Source: Micromonospora fulviviridis (GTDB taxonomy: Bacteria > Actinomycetota > Actinomycetes > Mycobacteriales > Micromonosporaceae). From it: 64,000 bases of DNA. The notes under the pieces are model-generated. The model did no database searches. It saw only the letters and a list, made by a program, of their open reading frames with translations, and had not been told where the DNA came from. Both the position numbers and the translations under genes were made by a program. The stretch spans positions 158,357 to 222,356 of the forward strand of contig NZ_BMRA01000008.1 in assembly GCF_014648395.1 (NCBI RefSeq), given 5' to 3'. Below are positions 52,113 through 61,618 of the stretch, one piece after another (within the stretch, counting starts at the first letter, position 1; every line of letters begins with the position of its first letter).

Positions 52113-53453
52113 TCAGCCGATCGCGGACTTGCAGGCGGCCAGGAACTGCTCGGCCGCCTGGGCGGGGGTGGCCCGGCCGTACTGGGCGTTCTCGGCGGCC
52201 TTGGTCAGCTCGGACCGCACCTTGCTGTGCCCCTTGATCGGCACCTGCGGCGACTCGCCGAACTTCTGCGCGAGGTCGGACTCGACCTGGATGGACTGCT
52301 TCATGGCCGGGTCGGTGGCGGTCTCGCTGACCTTGGCGCGCAGGTCGAGGTTGGACGGCAGGCCGCGGTCGGTGCCGAGCAGGGCGACCGCTTCCGGGTC
52401 GTTGGTCAGGAAGTTGATCACGTCGACGGCGACGTCCCTGTGCTTGCTGCCCTTCAACACCGACCAGTACATCGAGGCCCGGGCCCACTGGGCGCTCGGG
52501 TCGCCCGGGTACGCGACCACCCCCAGCTCGTCCTTGGTGTTCTTCTTCAGGTCCGGCATCTGGTTGGCCCAGACCCAGGAGGTCGCCGCCTTGCCGGTGA
52601 CCACGAGCTGCTTGGTGATGTCGGTGGCGTTGCCCTCGTGGATCACGTCCGGGGTGGGGGTGGCGCCCCGGTCCCGGGCGCCCTTCCACAGCTCGAACCA
52701 CTTCGTCACGTCGTCGGCGGTGAACCCGAGTTCCGTGCCGTTGTAGAGGTCCTTGCCCTGCTGGCGCAGCCAGACCCAGAACGCCTTGTAGTCGGCGCTC
52801 GGGTCCTGGGTGCCGGGCACCTTCGTCTTCTTCGCCACCTGCTCGGCCCAGGCGATGTGCTGCTCCCAGGTCATCCCGGTGGTCGGCTCGGGCAGGCCGT
52901 GCTTCTGCAGCAGCGTCCTGTTGTAGACCAGTCCCTGGGTGTTCTCCCCGGCGGCCACGCCCGCGAGCTTGCCGTCGACCACGCCGTACTGCCAGAGGCT
53001 CTTGGGGAACTTCGACACGTCGAGCTTGCCGGAGTCCTTGAAGCTGGTCAGGTCCAGGGTGGTGCTGCGGCCGGCGTACTCGGCGAGGTAGTTGTCGTCG
53101 ATCTGGAACAGGTCGGGCGGGTTGCCCCCGGCGGTCAGCGTGGCGAGCTTGTCGAAGTAGCCCTGGTTGGCCTGCCAGGTCTTCTCGAAGGTCACCTCGG
53201 GGTGCTTCTTCGTGTAGAGGGCCAGGGCGTCCTCGGTGAGCTTGGCCCGGGCGTCGCCGCCCCACCAGAAGACCGAGAGCTTGACCGGGCCGTCGTCACC
53301 GGCCTCGTCGCCGCCGCAGGCGGCGGCGCCCAGGGCGAGTGGCGCGGCCAGCGCGACGGCGGCCAGGCCGCGCACGAATCGACGTCGGGTCAGGGGGGTA
53401 CGGTGATTCCGCCCGGCGGGCACGCCGGCGGTGGGGGACGTTGCGGGGTGCAT
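52113..53453 (-). CDS. Sugar ABC transporter substrate-binding lipoprotein
   Basis: This 446-residue extracellular binding protein of cluster B has an N-terminal TRRRFVRGLAAVAL twin-arginine-like signal and lipobox LGAAAC with Cys46, so it is probably a Tat-exported lipoprotein. The mature part starts KLSVFWWGGDARAKLTEDAL and contains YSAL-type repeats typical of sugar-binding proteins. It is first in the importer unit, followed by the two permeases. By neighbourhood the ligand should be a uronate, oligogalacturonide or related acid sugar. Confidence 0.9.
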   Translation of the reverse strand: MHPATSPTAGVPAGRNHRTPLTRRRFVRGLAAVALAAPLALGAAACGGDEAGDDGPVKLSVFWWGGDARAKLTEDALALYTKKHPEVTFEKTWQANQGYFDKLATLTAGGNPPDLFQIDDNYLAEYAGRSTTLDLTSFKDSGKLDVSKFPKSLWQYGVVDGKLAGVAAGENTQGLVYNRTLLQKHGLPEPTTGMTWEQHIAWAEQVAKKTKVPGTQDPSADYKAFWVWLRQQGKDLYNGTELGFTADDVTKWFELWKGARDRGATPTPDVIHEGNATDITKQLVVTGKAATSWVWANQMPDLKKNTKDELGVVAYPGDPSAQWARASMYWSVLKGSKHRDVAVDVINFLTNDPEAVALLGTDRGLPSNLDLRAKVSETATDPAMKQSIQVESDLAQKFGESPQVPIKGHSKVRSELTKAAENAQYGRATPAQAAEQFLAACKSAIG

Positions 53454-53550
53454 CTGCGCTCACTCCTCGGCTGTGGGAGGCGACGACGTCACCGGCGGCC
53501 GTCCACGGGTCGCCCGGGTCCGCACGGCGATGCGGGCCCGGGCCACCACG

Positions 53551-54597
53551 TCAGGCGCCGGTGCCGTCCCGGCCGGGCGGTGGGACGGGCCCGGTCGAGT
53601 CGCGGACGACCAGTTCGGTCTGGAGCATTACCTGTGCGGTGGTGCGATGGTCGCCGGCCGATGCGCCCCGGCCCCGGGCGCCGCGGGGCGCGTCGGAGTC
53701 GTGTTGCAGCAGCATGTCGACGGCCGTCCGGCCGGCGGCCGCGGTCGGCGTGGCCACCGTCGTCAACTTGGGTCGGGTCAGCCGGCTCAGCGCGATGTCG
53801 TCGACGCCGACGACGCTCACGTCCTGCGGGACCCGGAGCCCGAGCGCGTCGAGCCCTTCGATGAGGCCGATCGCCATGAGGTCGTTGTAGGCGAGCACCG
53901 CGGTGACGCCGCTGCGGCGGACCTGGTCCGCCACGGCGCCACCACCGGTCTCGGTGGGGTGGTTGGGGCCCAGGACGGTCAGCTCCGCGCCGCCGGCCCG
54001 GGCCGCGGCCACGGCGGCCCGGCGGATCTCCCGGTTCGTCCACGAGCCGCGCGGACCGCCGAGCAGCGCGATCCGCCGGTGGCCCAGGCCGAGCAGGTGC
54101 TCGATGGCCAGCCGGGCACCCTGGCCGACGTCCATCATCACGCAGGGCAGGCCGGCGACCTGACGGTTTATCACCACCACCGGGACCTCCCGGCTGACCT
54201 GCTCGATGAGGCTGTTGCTCATCCGGGGGCTGCACAGCAGCACCCCGTCGACCTGCTTTGCCAGGGCGTGGACCAGCTCCTCCTCGGCGGCCTGGTCCTC
54301 GTTGGTGTCGGCCACGAAGACGTGGTAGTCGCGGTGCCGCGCCTGCCCCTCGGCCGCCTTGATCAGGGGCGGGAAGAACGGGTTGGCGATGTCGGCGACG
54401 ATCAGGCCGATGTTGTGCGTACGGCCCGTGATGAGGGCGCGGGCGGCCCGGTTCGGCCGGTAGCCGAGGTCCTCCGCGCAGGCCAGCACCCGGACCCGGG
54501 TCTCCGGGTTGACCAGGTGCGGGGCCGAGAACGTGCGGGACACGGTGGAGATGTGGACGCCCGAGGCCCGCGCGACGTCCCGGATGGTGGCTGGCAC
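53551..54597 (-). CDS. LacI-family regulator of the uronate island
   Basis: This 348-residue regulator begins VPATIRDVARASGVHISTVS, with hinge GYRPNRAARALITGRTHNIG and effector domain ending VVGVDDIALSRLTRPKLTT. GTG 54597 is chosen because GAGGAG lies eight bases upstream; the frame stays open to 54714 but without a ribosome site and across the operator region. It lies between the importer genes and the divergent catabolic genes, so it is the likely regulator of both arms. The effector may be a uronate or KDG. Confidence 0.9.
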   Translation of the reverse strand: MPATIRDVARASGVHISTVSRTFSAPHLVNPETRVRVLACAEDLGYRPNRAARALITGRTHNIGLIVADIANPFFPPLIKAAEGQARHRDYHVFVADTNEDQAAEEELVHALAKQVDGVLLCSPRMSNSLIEQVSREVPVVVINRQVAGLPCVMMDVGQGARLAIEHLLGLGHRRIALLGGPRGSWTNREIRRAAVAAARAGGAELTVLGPNHPTETGGGAVADQVRRSGVTAVLAYNDLMAIGLIEGLDALGLRVPQDVSVVGVDDIALSRLTRPKLTTVATPTAAAGRTAVDMLLQHDSDAPRGARGRGASAGDHRTTAQVMLQTELVVRDSTGPVPPPGRDGTGA

Positions 54598-54649
54598 GGC
54601 GGGCTCCTCGTCCAATGTGGTGACGGTCACGGGGGTGCCGCCAATTAAT

Positions 54650-54661
54650 GCAAACGGTTGC
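54650..54661. promoter_or_regulatory. LacI-type operator half of the divergent region
   Basis: GCAAACGGTTGC is an interrupted dyad (GCAA...TTGC) upstream of the LacI gene, at about 53 bases from its chosen start. It is related to the stronger palindrome at 54799-54814. Autoregulation of the LacI gene is inferred. Confidence 0.55.
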
Positions 54662-54766
54662 TCCCATGTCAACGGGAGTCTGTTGCGGATCGATTGCGGT
54701 ACCGCTCCCATCACCCATTCTTTGCGCCACAGAAGCGGATATAGGTAACCGGTTTGGCATCGATCG

Positions 54767-54814
54767 TTGACGCGGTCTCGGCCGGCGTGGTTACTTCACT
54801 GCAAACCTTTGCAG
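54767..54814 (+). promoter_or_regulatory. Promoter with overlapping palindromic operator for the uronate genes
   Basis: TTGACG (54767-54772) and TTACTT (54791-54796), 18 bases apart, could serve as -35 and -10 boxes. Immediately after comes the perfect palindrome CTGCAAACCTTTGCAG (54799-54814), placed where a bound LacI protein would block transcription start. The first catabolic gene begins at 54836. Confidence 0.6.
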
Positions 54815-54835
54815 CTCTCCGGGGAGGCCGACGCC

Positions 54836-56164
54836 ATGTCACCACCCGCCCGGGAACGGGTCCGGCACGCCCTGGTCGGCACCGGGGCCAGGGCCGAGAT
54901 GTTCGTCCGCGCGCTCGCCCTCGACCACGCCGACACCGCCGAACTGGTCGCCCTCGCCGACGTCAACCAGGCGCGGATGGACGCGCACAACCGCTGGCTG
55001 GCCGAGCTGGGCCACCCCCCGGTGCCCACGTACCGGGCCGCCGACTTCACCGCCATGCTGGCCAAGGAGCGGGTCGACGTGGTGCTGGTGACCAGCGTGG
55101 ACCTCACCCACGACGAGTACGTGACGGCCGCCCTGCGGGCCGGCTGCGACGTGGTCACCGAGAAGCCGATGACCGTCGACGCGCCCCGCTGCCGGCGGAT
55201 CCTCGACGCGGTGGCCGAGACCGGGCGCCGGGTCACCGTCGCGTTCAACTACCGCTACAACCCGCTGCACGAACAGGTCCGCCGGCTGCTCGCCGACGGG
55301 GCGGTCGGCGAGATCGGCTCGGTGCACTTCGAGTGGCTGCTCGACGTCCGCCACGGCGCCGACTACTTCCGCCGCTGGCATCGGGACAAGGCCACCTCGG
55401 GCGGCCTGCTCGTGCACAAGGCCGGCCACCACTTCGACCTGGTCAACTGGTGGCTGGACGCCCGCCCGGTCGAGGTGCACGCGGCCGGCAGGCTGTTCTT
55501 CTACGGCGAGCCCGGCCGCCGGCACGGCTACGCCCGCGACTACGACCGGGCGCACGGCTCCCCCGCCGCCGCCGACGACCCGTTCGCGCTGCGGCTGGCC
55601 GAGCACCCCCGGCTGCGCGAGCTCTACCTGGACGCCGAGGCCGAGGACGGCTACCAGCGCGACCGCAACGTCTTCGCCCCCGGCGTCACCATCGAGGACG
55701 ACCTCGCCGTGCTGGCCCGCTACTCCACCGGCGCGACCATGACCTACCACCTGACCGCGTACGCCCCGTGGGAGGGCTACCGGGTGATGGTCAACGGCAG
55801 CCGGGGCCGCCTCGAACTCGACGTCACCGAGAGCGACCACGTCTCCCCCGCCGAGGCCGGCGCGCTCAAGGGCGCGGCCCTGCACGGCGGCGAGGCGGCG
55901 GCCGAGCACGGCGCGGCACGGCTCACCCTGCGGCCGTTCTGGGCGCCGCCCGTGGACGTACCCGTCGACGGCTGGACCCGGCAGGGCCACGGCGGCGCGG
56001 ACGCCCGGATGACCCGGGTGCTGCTCGGCGGCGAGCCCGACCCGCTCGGTCGGGCGGCCACCGCGTACGACGGGGCGCTCGCCCTGGTCACCGGGCTGGC
56101 CGCCAACCGCTCGCTGGACACCGGCGCCCCCGTCCGCGTCGCCGACCTGCTCACCCTCCCCTGA
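54836..56164 (+). CDS. Gfo/Idh/MocA-family oxidoreductase
   Basis: This 442-residue NAD(P)-dependent oxidoreductase has an N-terminal Rossmann domain (HALVGTGARAEMFVRAL) and the family Lys motif VVTEKPMTVDAPRC. The C-terminal domain has HKAGHHFDLVNWWL with the usual His pair. ATG 54836 follows GGGGAGG; an upstream GTG at 54767 would lie on the promoter. It heads the plus-strand catabolic arm. It may oxidise or epimerise the imported acid sugar; substrate is unknown. Confidence 0.85.
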   Translation: MSPPARERVRHALVGTGARAEMFVRALALDHADTAELVALADVNQARMDAHNRWLAELGHPPVPTYRAADFTAMLAKERVDVVLVTSVDLTHDEYVTAALRAGCDVVTEKPMTVDAPRCRRILDAVAETGRRVTVAFNYRYNPLHEQVRRLLADGAVGEIGSVHFEWLLDVRHGADYFRRWHRDKATSGGLLVHKAGHHFDLVNWWLDARPVEVHAAGRLFFYGEPGRRHGYARDYDRAHGSPAAADDPFALRLAEHPRLRELYLDAEAEDGYQRDRNVFAPGVTIEDDLAVLARYSTGATMTYHLTAYAPWEGYRVMVNGSRGRLELDVTESDHVSPAEAGALKGAALHGGEAAAEHGAARLTLRPFWAPPVDVPVDGWTRQGHGGADARMTRVLLGGEPDPLGRAATAYDGALALVTGLAANRSLDTGAPVRVADLLTLP

Positions 56165-56182
56165 CCGAGGAGTCACGCCCCC

Positions 56183-57613
56183 GTGCCGACCGTCTCCCGC
56201 AGCGACCTGCTCCTGCCCGCCGAACCCGGCCAGCGCGCCCTCGCCCGCGAGCTGTACGCCCTGGCGGCCGAGCAGCCGATCATCTCCCCGCACGGGCACG
56301 TCGACCCGGCCCTGCTGGCCGAGGACCGCCCGTTCCCCGATCCGGCCCGGCTGCTCATCGTGCCCGACCACTACCTCACCCGGATGCTGCTCAGCCAGGG
56401 GGTGCCGCCGGCCGACCTCGGCGTGCCCAGCGTGGACGGCAGCCCGGTGGAGACCGACGGGCGCACCATCTGGCGCCGCTTCGCCGCCCACTGGCACCTG
56501 TTCCGCGGCACCCCGTCCCGGCTCTGGCTGGAGCAGACCTTCCGCGACGTGTTCGGGGTGGCCACCGTGCTCTCCCCGGCCACCGCCGACGCGGTCTACG
56601 ACGAGCTGGCCGCGCGCCTCGCCGAACCGGGGTTCCGGCCCCGGGCGCTGTTCGAGCGCTTCGGCATCGAGGTGCTCGCCACCACCGAGTCGCCGCTGGA
56701 CGACCTCGGCCAGCACGCCAAGCTCGCCGCCGACGGCTGGGGCGGGCCGGGCGGCCGGGTGGTCACCACGTTCCGCCCCGACGACGTGGTGGACATGGAG
56801 TTCGACAACTGGTCGGCCAACGTGGACCGGCTCGCCGAGGTCTCCGGCGAGGACACCGGCACGTACGCCGGCTACCTGGCCGCGCTGCGGCGGCGCCGGG
56901 CGGCGTTCATCGCGGCGGGCGCCACCTCCACGGACCACGGGCACCCCACCGCCCGTACCCTCGCTCTCGACCCGGCGGAGGCGGCGGCGCTCTACGACCG
57001 GGGCCGGCGCGGGCGGGCCGACGCCGCCGACGCGGAGGCGTTCCGGGCGCACATGCTGCTGGAGTTCGCCCGGATGTCGCTCGACGACGGCCTCGTCATG
57101 CAGCTGCACCCGGGGGCCGTGCGCAACCACAACCGCTGGCTGTACGCCCGGCACGGCCGGGACGTCGGCGGCGACGTGCCGCAGGCCACCGAGTACGTGC
57201 ACGGCCTGGCCCCGCTGCTCGACGCGTACGGCAACGACCCGCGGCTACGGGTGGTGCTCTACACCCTGGACGAGGACACCTTCACCCGGGAACTCGCCCC
57301 GCTCGCCGGCGGGTACGCGGCCCTGCACCTCGGCGCGCCCTGGTGGTTCCTCGACTCGCCCGAGGTGCTGCGCCGGTTCCGGGAGGCGGTCACCGAGACG
57401 GCAGGCTTCTACAACACTGCCGGGTTCGTCGACGACACCCGCGCGTTCTGCTCCATCCCGGTACGCCACGACGTGGCCCGCCGCGTCGACGCCGGCTACC
57501 TGGCCCGCCTGGTGGCCGAGCACCGGCTGCCCCTGGACGAGGCCGCCGAGACCATCGTCGACCTGGCGTACCGACTGCCCAAGCGGGTCTTCAAGTTCGG
57601 GGAGAAGCTGTGA
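56183..57613 (+). CDS. uxaC: Glucuronate/galacturonate isomerase
   Basis: UxaC interconverts D-glucuronate and D-fructuronate, or D-galacturonate and D-tagaturonate. The 476-residue protein has the amidohydrolase-like start PIISPHGHVDPALLAED, the block TTESPLDDLGQHAKLAADGW, MQLHPGAVRNHN and the C-terminal FCSIPVRHDVARRVDAGYLA. Length and motifs are complete. GTG 56183 has CCGAGGAG upstream. Its stop overlaps the dehydratase start in GTGA form. It is the entry step of the uronate pathway. Confidence 0.95.
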   Translation: MPTVSRSDLLLPAEPGQRALARELYALAAEQPIISPHGHVDPALLAEDRPFPDPARLLIVPDHYLTRMLLSQGVPPADLGVPSVDGSPVETDGRTIWRRFAAHWHLFRGTPSRLWLEQTFRDVFGVATVLSPATADAVYDELAARLAEPGFRPRALFERFGIEVLATTESPLDDLGQHAKLAADGWGGPGGRVVTTFRPDDVVDMEFDNWSANVDRLAEVSGEDTGTYAGYLAALRRRRAAFIAAGATSTDHGHPTARTLALDPAEAAALYDRGRRGRADAADAEAFRAHMLLEFARMSLDDGLVMQLHPGAVRNHNRWLYARHGRDVGGDVPQATEYVHGLAPLLDAYGNDPRLRVVLYTLDEDTFTRELAPLAGGYAALHLGAPWWFLDSPEVLRRFREAVTETAGFYNTAGFVDDTRAFCSIPVRHDVARRVDAGYLARLVAEHRLPLDEAAETIVDLAYRLPKRVFKFGEKL

Positions 57614-58914
57614 GCGTGACCATCACCGACGTGCACGTGCACGACGTCCGGTTCCCCACCGCGGCCAGCGGCGACGGTTCGGACGCCATCAACCGGGGCG
57701 ACTACTCGGCCACCTACGTGGAGCTGGCCACCGACGGCGGTCCCACCGGAGCCGGGTTCACCTTCACCAACGGCCGGGGCAACGAGATCACCTGCGCCGC
57801 CGTGCGGGCCCTGGCCCACCACGTACGCGGCCGGAGCGTCGCGGAGATCGCCGCCGAGCCGGTGGCGTTCTGGCGCTCGCTCACCGCCGACGTGCAGCTG
57901 CGCTGGCTCGGCCCGGAGAAGGGCGTCATCCACATGGCGGCCGGCGCGCTGGTCAACGCCGTCTGGGACCTGCGCGCCAAGCTGGCCGGCAAGCCGATGT
58001 GGCGGTTCCTCGCCGAACTGCCCACCGACGACCTCGTGGCCACCGTCGACTTCCACCACATCACCGACGCGCTCACCCCCGACGAGGCCGCCGCCATCCT
58101 CGACAAGGGACGCGACGGGCTCGCCGACCGGCTCGCCACGCTGGAGCGGGACGGCTTCCCCTCGTACACCACCTCCGTCGGCTGGCTCGGCTACCCGGAC
58201 GACAAGGTGCGGGCGCTGACCCGCGCCGCGTACGCCGACGGCTGGCGGGCCATGAAGATGAAGGTCGGCGGCCCGCTCGACGACGACCTGCGCCGGGCCC
58301 GGGCCATCCGCGCCGAGATCGGCCCGGACGCGCTGCTCATGATGGACGCGAACCAGGTCTGGGACGTCGACCAGGCGATCACCGCGATGACCGCGCTGGC
58401 CGAGGTGGACCCGTACTGGATCGAGGAGCCGACGCACGCCGACGACGTGCTCGGCCACGCCCGGATCGCCCGCGCGGTCACCGAGCTGACCGGCGGGCGG
58501 TGCCGGGTCGCCACCGGCGAGGTGGCCGCCAACCGGGTGATCTTCAAGCAACTCCTCCAGGCCGGGGCGATCGGCGTCATGCAGGTCGACGCCTGCCGGG
58601 TCGGCGGGGTCGACGAGGTCCTCGCCGAGCTGCTCATGGCGGCCAAGTTCGGCGTGCCGGTCTGCCCACACGCCGGCGGCGTCGGCCTCTGCGAGTACGT
58701 CCAGCACCTGGCGATCTTCGACTACCTCCGGGTCGGCGCCAGCCTCGACGGCCGGATGGTCGAGTACGTCGACCACCTGCACGAGCACTTCGTCGACCCG
58801 GTCCGCACCCGCGGCGGGCGCTACCTGCTGCCCACGGCGCCCGGCTACAGCAGCACCATGCGGCCGGCGTCCATCGCCGAGTTCCGCTTCCCGGACGGGC
58901 CGGCGTGGCGATGA
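57610..58914 (+). CDS. L-fuconate-dehydratase-like enolase-superfamily enzyme
   Basis: This 434-residue enolase-superfamily sugar-acid dehydratase has the FucD-like blocks RFPTAASGDGSDAINRGDYS, QLRWLGPEKGVIHMAAGALV and VNAVWDLRAKLAGKPMWRFL. The acid-base Lys pair is in RAMKMKVGG, the metal ligands include DANQVWD, EEPTHADD and TGEVAANR, and His is in CPHAGGVGLCEY. No mannonate dehydratase gene (uxuA) is present, so this enzyme may make KDG from mannonate; alternatively it truly acts on L-fuconate or L-galactonate. It overlaps both neighbours by four bases. Confidence 0.85.
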   Translation: MSVTITDVHVHDVRFPTAASGDGSDAINRGDYSATYVELATDGGPTGAGFTFTNGRGNEITCAAVRALAHHVRGRSVAEIAAEPVAFWRSLTADVQLRWLGPEKGVIHMAAGALVNAVWDLRAKLAGKPMWRFLAELPTDDLVATVDFHHITDALTPDEAAAILDKGRDGLADRLATLERDGFPSYTTSVGWLGYPDDKVRALTRAAYADGWRAMKMKVGGPLDDDLRRARAIRAEIGPDALLMMDANQVWDVDQAITAMTALAEVDPYWIEEPTHADDVLGHARIARAVTELTGGRCRVATGEVAANRVIFKQLLQAGAIGVMQVDACRVGGVDEVLAELLMAAKFGVPVCPHAGGVGLCEYVQHLAIFDYLRVGASLDGRMVEYVDHLHEHFVDPVRTRGGRYLLPTAPGYSSTMRPASIAEFRFPDGPAWR

Positions 58915-60395
58915 GCGTCGGCGCCGACCGGCTCGGGCTGGCCACCCTGCGCCGGCTGCCCGTCGAGTGCCGGCCGCTGCTGCGCCCCGGCACCGTGCCG
59001 GCCGGCATCGTGCACCTCGGACTCGGCGCCTTCCACCGCGCCCACCAGGCCGTGCACACCGAGGCGGCGGTCGGCGCGGCCGGCGGGGACTGGGGCATCG
59101 TCGGGGTCGCCCCGCGCAGCACCGCCGTGGTCGACGCGCTCGCCGCGCAGGACGCCCTGTTCAGCGTCACCACCCTGGCCGCCGAGGGCGCGGCCACGCG
59201 GGTGGTCGGCGCCCTGGCCGGCGTACGCCACGCGGCCGGTGATCCGGCCGCCGTGGTGCGCCTGCTCGCCGACCCGGCGATCCGGGTGGTGACGCTGACC
59301 GTGACCGAGAAGGCGTACCAGCTCGACCCGGTCACCGGCGCGCTGCGCGCCGACCCGGACCTGGTCGCCGACCTCACCACCGACCGGCCGCCGCGAACCG
59401 TGCCGGGGCTGCTGGTCCGCGGGCTGCTCGCCCGGGCCGCCGCCGACGCCGGCCCGGTCGCGCTCGTCAGCTGCGACAACCTGCCGGCCAACGGCCGCCG
59501 GCTGCGGGGCCTGGTGACCCAGGCGCTCGCGCTGGCCCGGGTGCCCGACGGGCCGGCCGGCTGGATCGAGCGGCAGGTGACGTTCCCGGGCACCATGGTC
59601 GACCGGATCGTGCCGGCCCCCACCCCGGACACCCTGGCCACGGCCCGGCGGGTGCTCGGCGTGACCGACCTGGCGGCGGTGGCCGCCGAGCCGTACTCCC
59701 AGTGGGTGGTCGAGGACGACTTCCCCGGCGGGCGGCCGGCCTGGGAGCAGGCCGGGGCGGTGCTCACCGGCGACGCCGGCCCGTGGGAGCGGCTGAAGCT
59801 GCGCACCCTCAACGGGGTGCACTCGGCCACGGCGTACCTGGGGGCCCTGGCCGGCGCGGAGACCGTCGCCGAGACCCTGGCGCTGCCGCGGCTGGACGCC
59901 GTGCTGCGCCGGCTGGTCGCCGAGGACGTGGCGGCCAGCTTCACCCCGCCGCCCGGCGTCTCCGTGCCCGCGTACGGGGAGGAGGTGCTCGCCCGGTTCG
60001 CCAACCCGGCGATCCGGCACCGCACCCTCCAGATCGCCATGGACGGTTCGCAGAAGCTGCCGCAGCGGGTGCTGCACACCGTCGCCGACCTGCGCGCCGC
60101 CGGCCGCCCGGCCCGCTGGGCCGCCCTGGTCGTCGCGGCCTGGCTGCGCTTCCTGCTCGGGCACGCCGACGACGGCCGCCCGCTGCCGCTGGACGACCCG
60201 CTCGCCGACCGGATCCGCGCCGCCCTCGCCACCGCCCCGGGCACCCCGGCCGGGGTGGTCGACGCGCTCTTCGCCCTTCGTGAGGTCTTCCCCGCCGACC
60301 TGGCCGCCGACGACGAGGTCCGGGCCGACGTGACCGGATGGCTGACCGACCTGGAGCGGCACGGCGTGCGGGCCACCCTGGCCGGTGCGGCGTGA
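58911..60395 (+). CDS. uxuB: Mannitol-dehydrogenase-family fructuronate reductase
   Basis: This 494-residue polyol/uronate dehydrogenase has the start IVHLGLGAFHRAHQAVHTEA, VTEKAYQLDP, SCDNLPANGRRLRGLV and the catalytic block KLRTLNGVHSATAYLG. UxuB reduces D-fructuronate to D-mannonate with NADH. The family includes mannitol and arabinitol dehydrogenases, but the adjacent uxaC supports UxuB. ATG 58911 overlaps the upstream stop, and the stop overlaps the next GTG. Confidence 0.88.
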   Translation: MSVGADRLGLATLRRLPVECRPLLRPGTVPAGIVHLGLGAFHRAHQAVHTEAAVGAAGGDWGIVGVAPRSTAVVDALAAQDALFSVTTLAAEGAATRVVGALAGVRHAAGDPAAVVRLLADPAIRVVTLTVTEKAYQLDPVTGALRADPDLVADLTTDRPPRTVPGLLVRGLLARAAADAGPVALVSCDNLPANGRRLRGLVTQALALARVPDGPAGWIERQVTFPGTMVDRIVPAPTPDTLATARRVLGVTDLAAVAAEPYSQWVVEDDFPGGRPAWEQAGAVLTGDAGPWERLKLRTLNGVHSATAYLGALAGAETVAETLALPRLDAVLRRLVAEDVAASFTPPPGVSVPAYGEEVLARFANPAIRHRTLQIAMDGSQKLPQRVLHTVADLRAAGRPARWAALVVAAWLRFLLGHADDGRPLPLDDPLADRIRAALATAPGTPAGVVDALFALREVFPADLAADDEVRADVTGWLTDLERHGVRATLAGAA

Positions 60396-61618
60396 CCGGC
60401 CCGGTCGGCGCGCGGCGCGGCGAGGCCGGGGCGGGTCCGGCGCACCCGCCCACGGTCGCGCTGGTCGGCGCGAACGGGCACGGGCGCTGGCACCGGCGGG
60501 CCATCGCCCCGCTGCACGCCGCCGGCCGGGTACGCCTGGTCGGCCTGGTCGACGTCCGCCCGTTGGAGGACGAACCGGCCGCCCCGGTCCCGCCCGGGGC
60601 GCGGACCTTCACCGACCACCGGGCCATGCTCGCCGCCGTACGCCCCGACGTGGTGGTGGTCTGCACCCCGCCGCACACCCACCTGCCGATCGCCCTCGAC
60701 GCCCTCGCGGCCGGGGCGGACCTGCTGCTGGAGAAGCCACCGGTGCTCGACCTGGCCGAACACCGGCGGCTCGCCGAGGCCGCGGCGGACGCCGGCCGGG
60801 CCGTGCAGGTCGGCTTCCAGGCGCTCGGCTCGGCGGCCCTGGCCGAGCTGACCGCCGCGCTGGCCGCCGGACGGCTCGGCACGATCGCGGCCGTGGCCAC
60901 CGTGGCGGCCTGGCAGCGACCCGACGCCTACTACGCCCGCTCCCCCTGGGCCGGCCGGCGGAGCGTCGACGGTCGGCCCGCGCTCGACGGGGCCCTGGCC
61001 AACCCCCTGGCGCACGCCGTGATGCAGTGCCTCGCCGTCGCCGAGGCGGCGAGCGGCACGCCGGTCCGGCCGGCCCGGATCGAGGTGGAGCGCTACCGGG
61101 TGCGGCCCATCGAGGTGGACGACACCGCCGTGCTGCGGGTGACGCCGCGGACCGGGCCGCCCGTACTGGCCGCGGTCACCCTGGCCGGCGAGGAGCACAT
61201 CGCCGGCGAGGTGCACGTCACCGGCAACCGGGGCCGGGCCGTGCTGGAGTACCCGACCGACCGGCTGCGGCTGCCCGGCGACCCTGCTCTGCGCGCGGTG
61301 CCCGGCCGGCGCGGGCTGCTGGAGAACCTGCTCGACCACCGGGCGGCCGGCACCCCGCTGATCGCGCCGCTGGCGCGTACCGCGCCGTTCACGGCGATCG
61401 TGGCGGCGCTGCGGGACGCGCCGAAGCCGACCCTGCTCGGCGGCGCGCTGGTGCGCGGCGAGGGTGACGGACCACAGCGGGTACGGGTGCTCCGGGGCGT
61501 CGACGCGGTGCTGCGCCGGGCCGCCGGGTCCGGGGCGCTGCCGTCGGAGTCGGGGGTGCCGTGGGCGGTGCCGCCGTACCGGATCGAGCTGCCCGACGGG
61601 GAGGCGCCGCAACGGTAG
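60392..61618 (+). CDS. Second Gfo/Idh/MocA-family oxidoreductase
   Basis: This 408-residue protein has VALVGANGHGRWHRRA as nucleotide loop and DLLLEKPPVLDLAEH with the conserved EKP Lys. The C-terminal domain has a NPLAHAVMQCL segment with His. An Ala/Gly/Pro-rich extension of 20 residues precedes the Rossmann fold. It is the last gene of the plus-strand catabolic arm. Only 20-30% resemblance to the first Gfo/Idh protein is apparent by eye, so the two probably act on different substrates. The substrate is not known. Confidence 0.83.
   Translation: MTGPVGARRGEAGAGPAHPPTVALVGANGHGRWHRRAIAPLHAAGRVRLVGLVDVRPLEDEPAAPVPPGARTFTDHRAMLAAVRPDVVVVCTPPHTHLPIALDALAAGADLLLEKPPVLDLAEHRRLAEAAADAGRAVQVGFQALGSAALAELTAALAAGRLGTIAAVATVAAWQRPDAYYARSPWAGRRSVDGRPALDGALANPLAHAVMQCLAVAEAASGTPVRPARIEVERYRVRPIEVDDTAVLRVTPRTGPPVLAAVTLAGEEHIAGEVHVTGNRGRAVLEYPTDRLRLPGDPALRAVPGRRGLLENLLDHRAAGTPLIAPLARTAPFTAIVAALRDAPKPTLLGGALVRGEGDGPQRVRVLRGVDAVLRRAAGSGALPSESGVPWAVPPYRIELPDGEAPQR

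Noticed and set aside
54754..58914. Single plus-strand frame of about 1,390 codons across the uronate genes
   Set aside because: Only its last third is a real protein, the dehydratase. The earlier part is out of frame with the oxidoreductase and UxaC and reads as Arg/Pro-rich noise.
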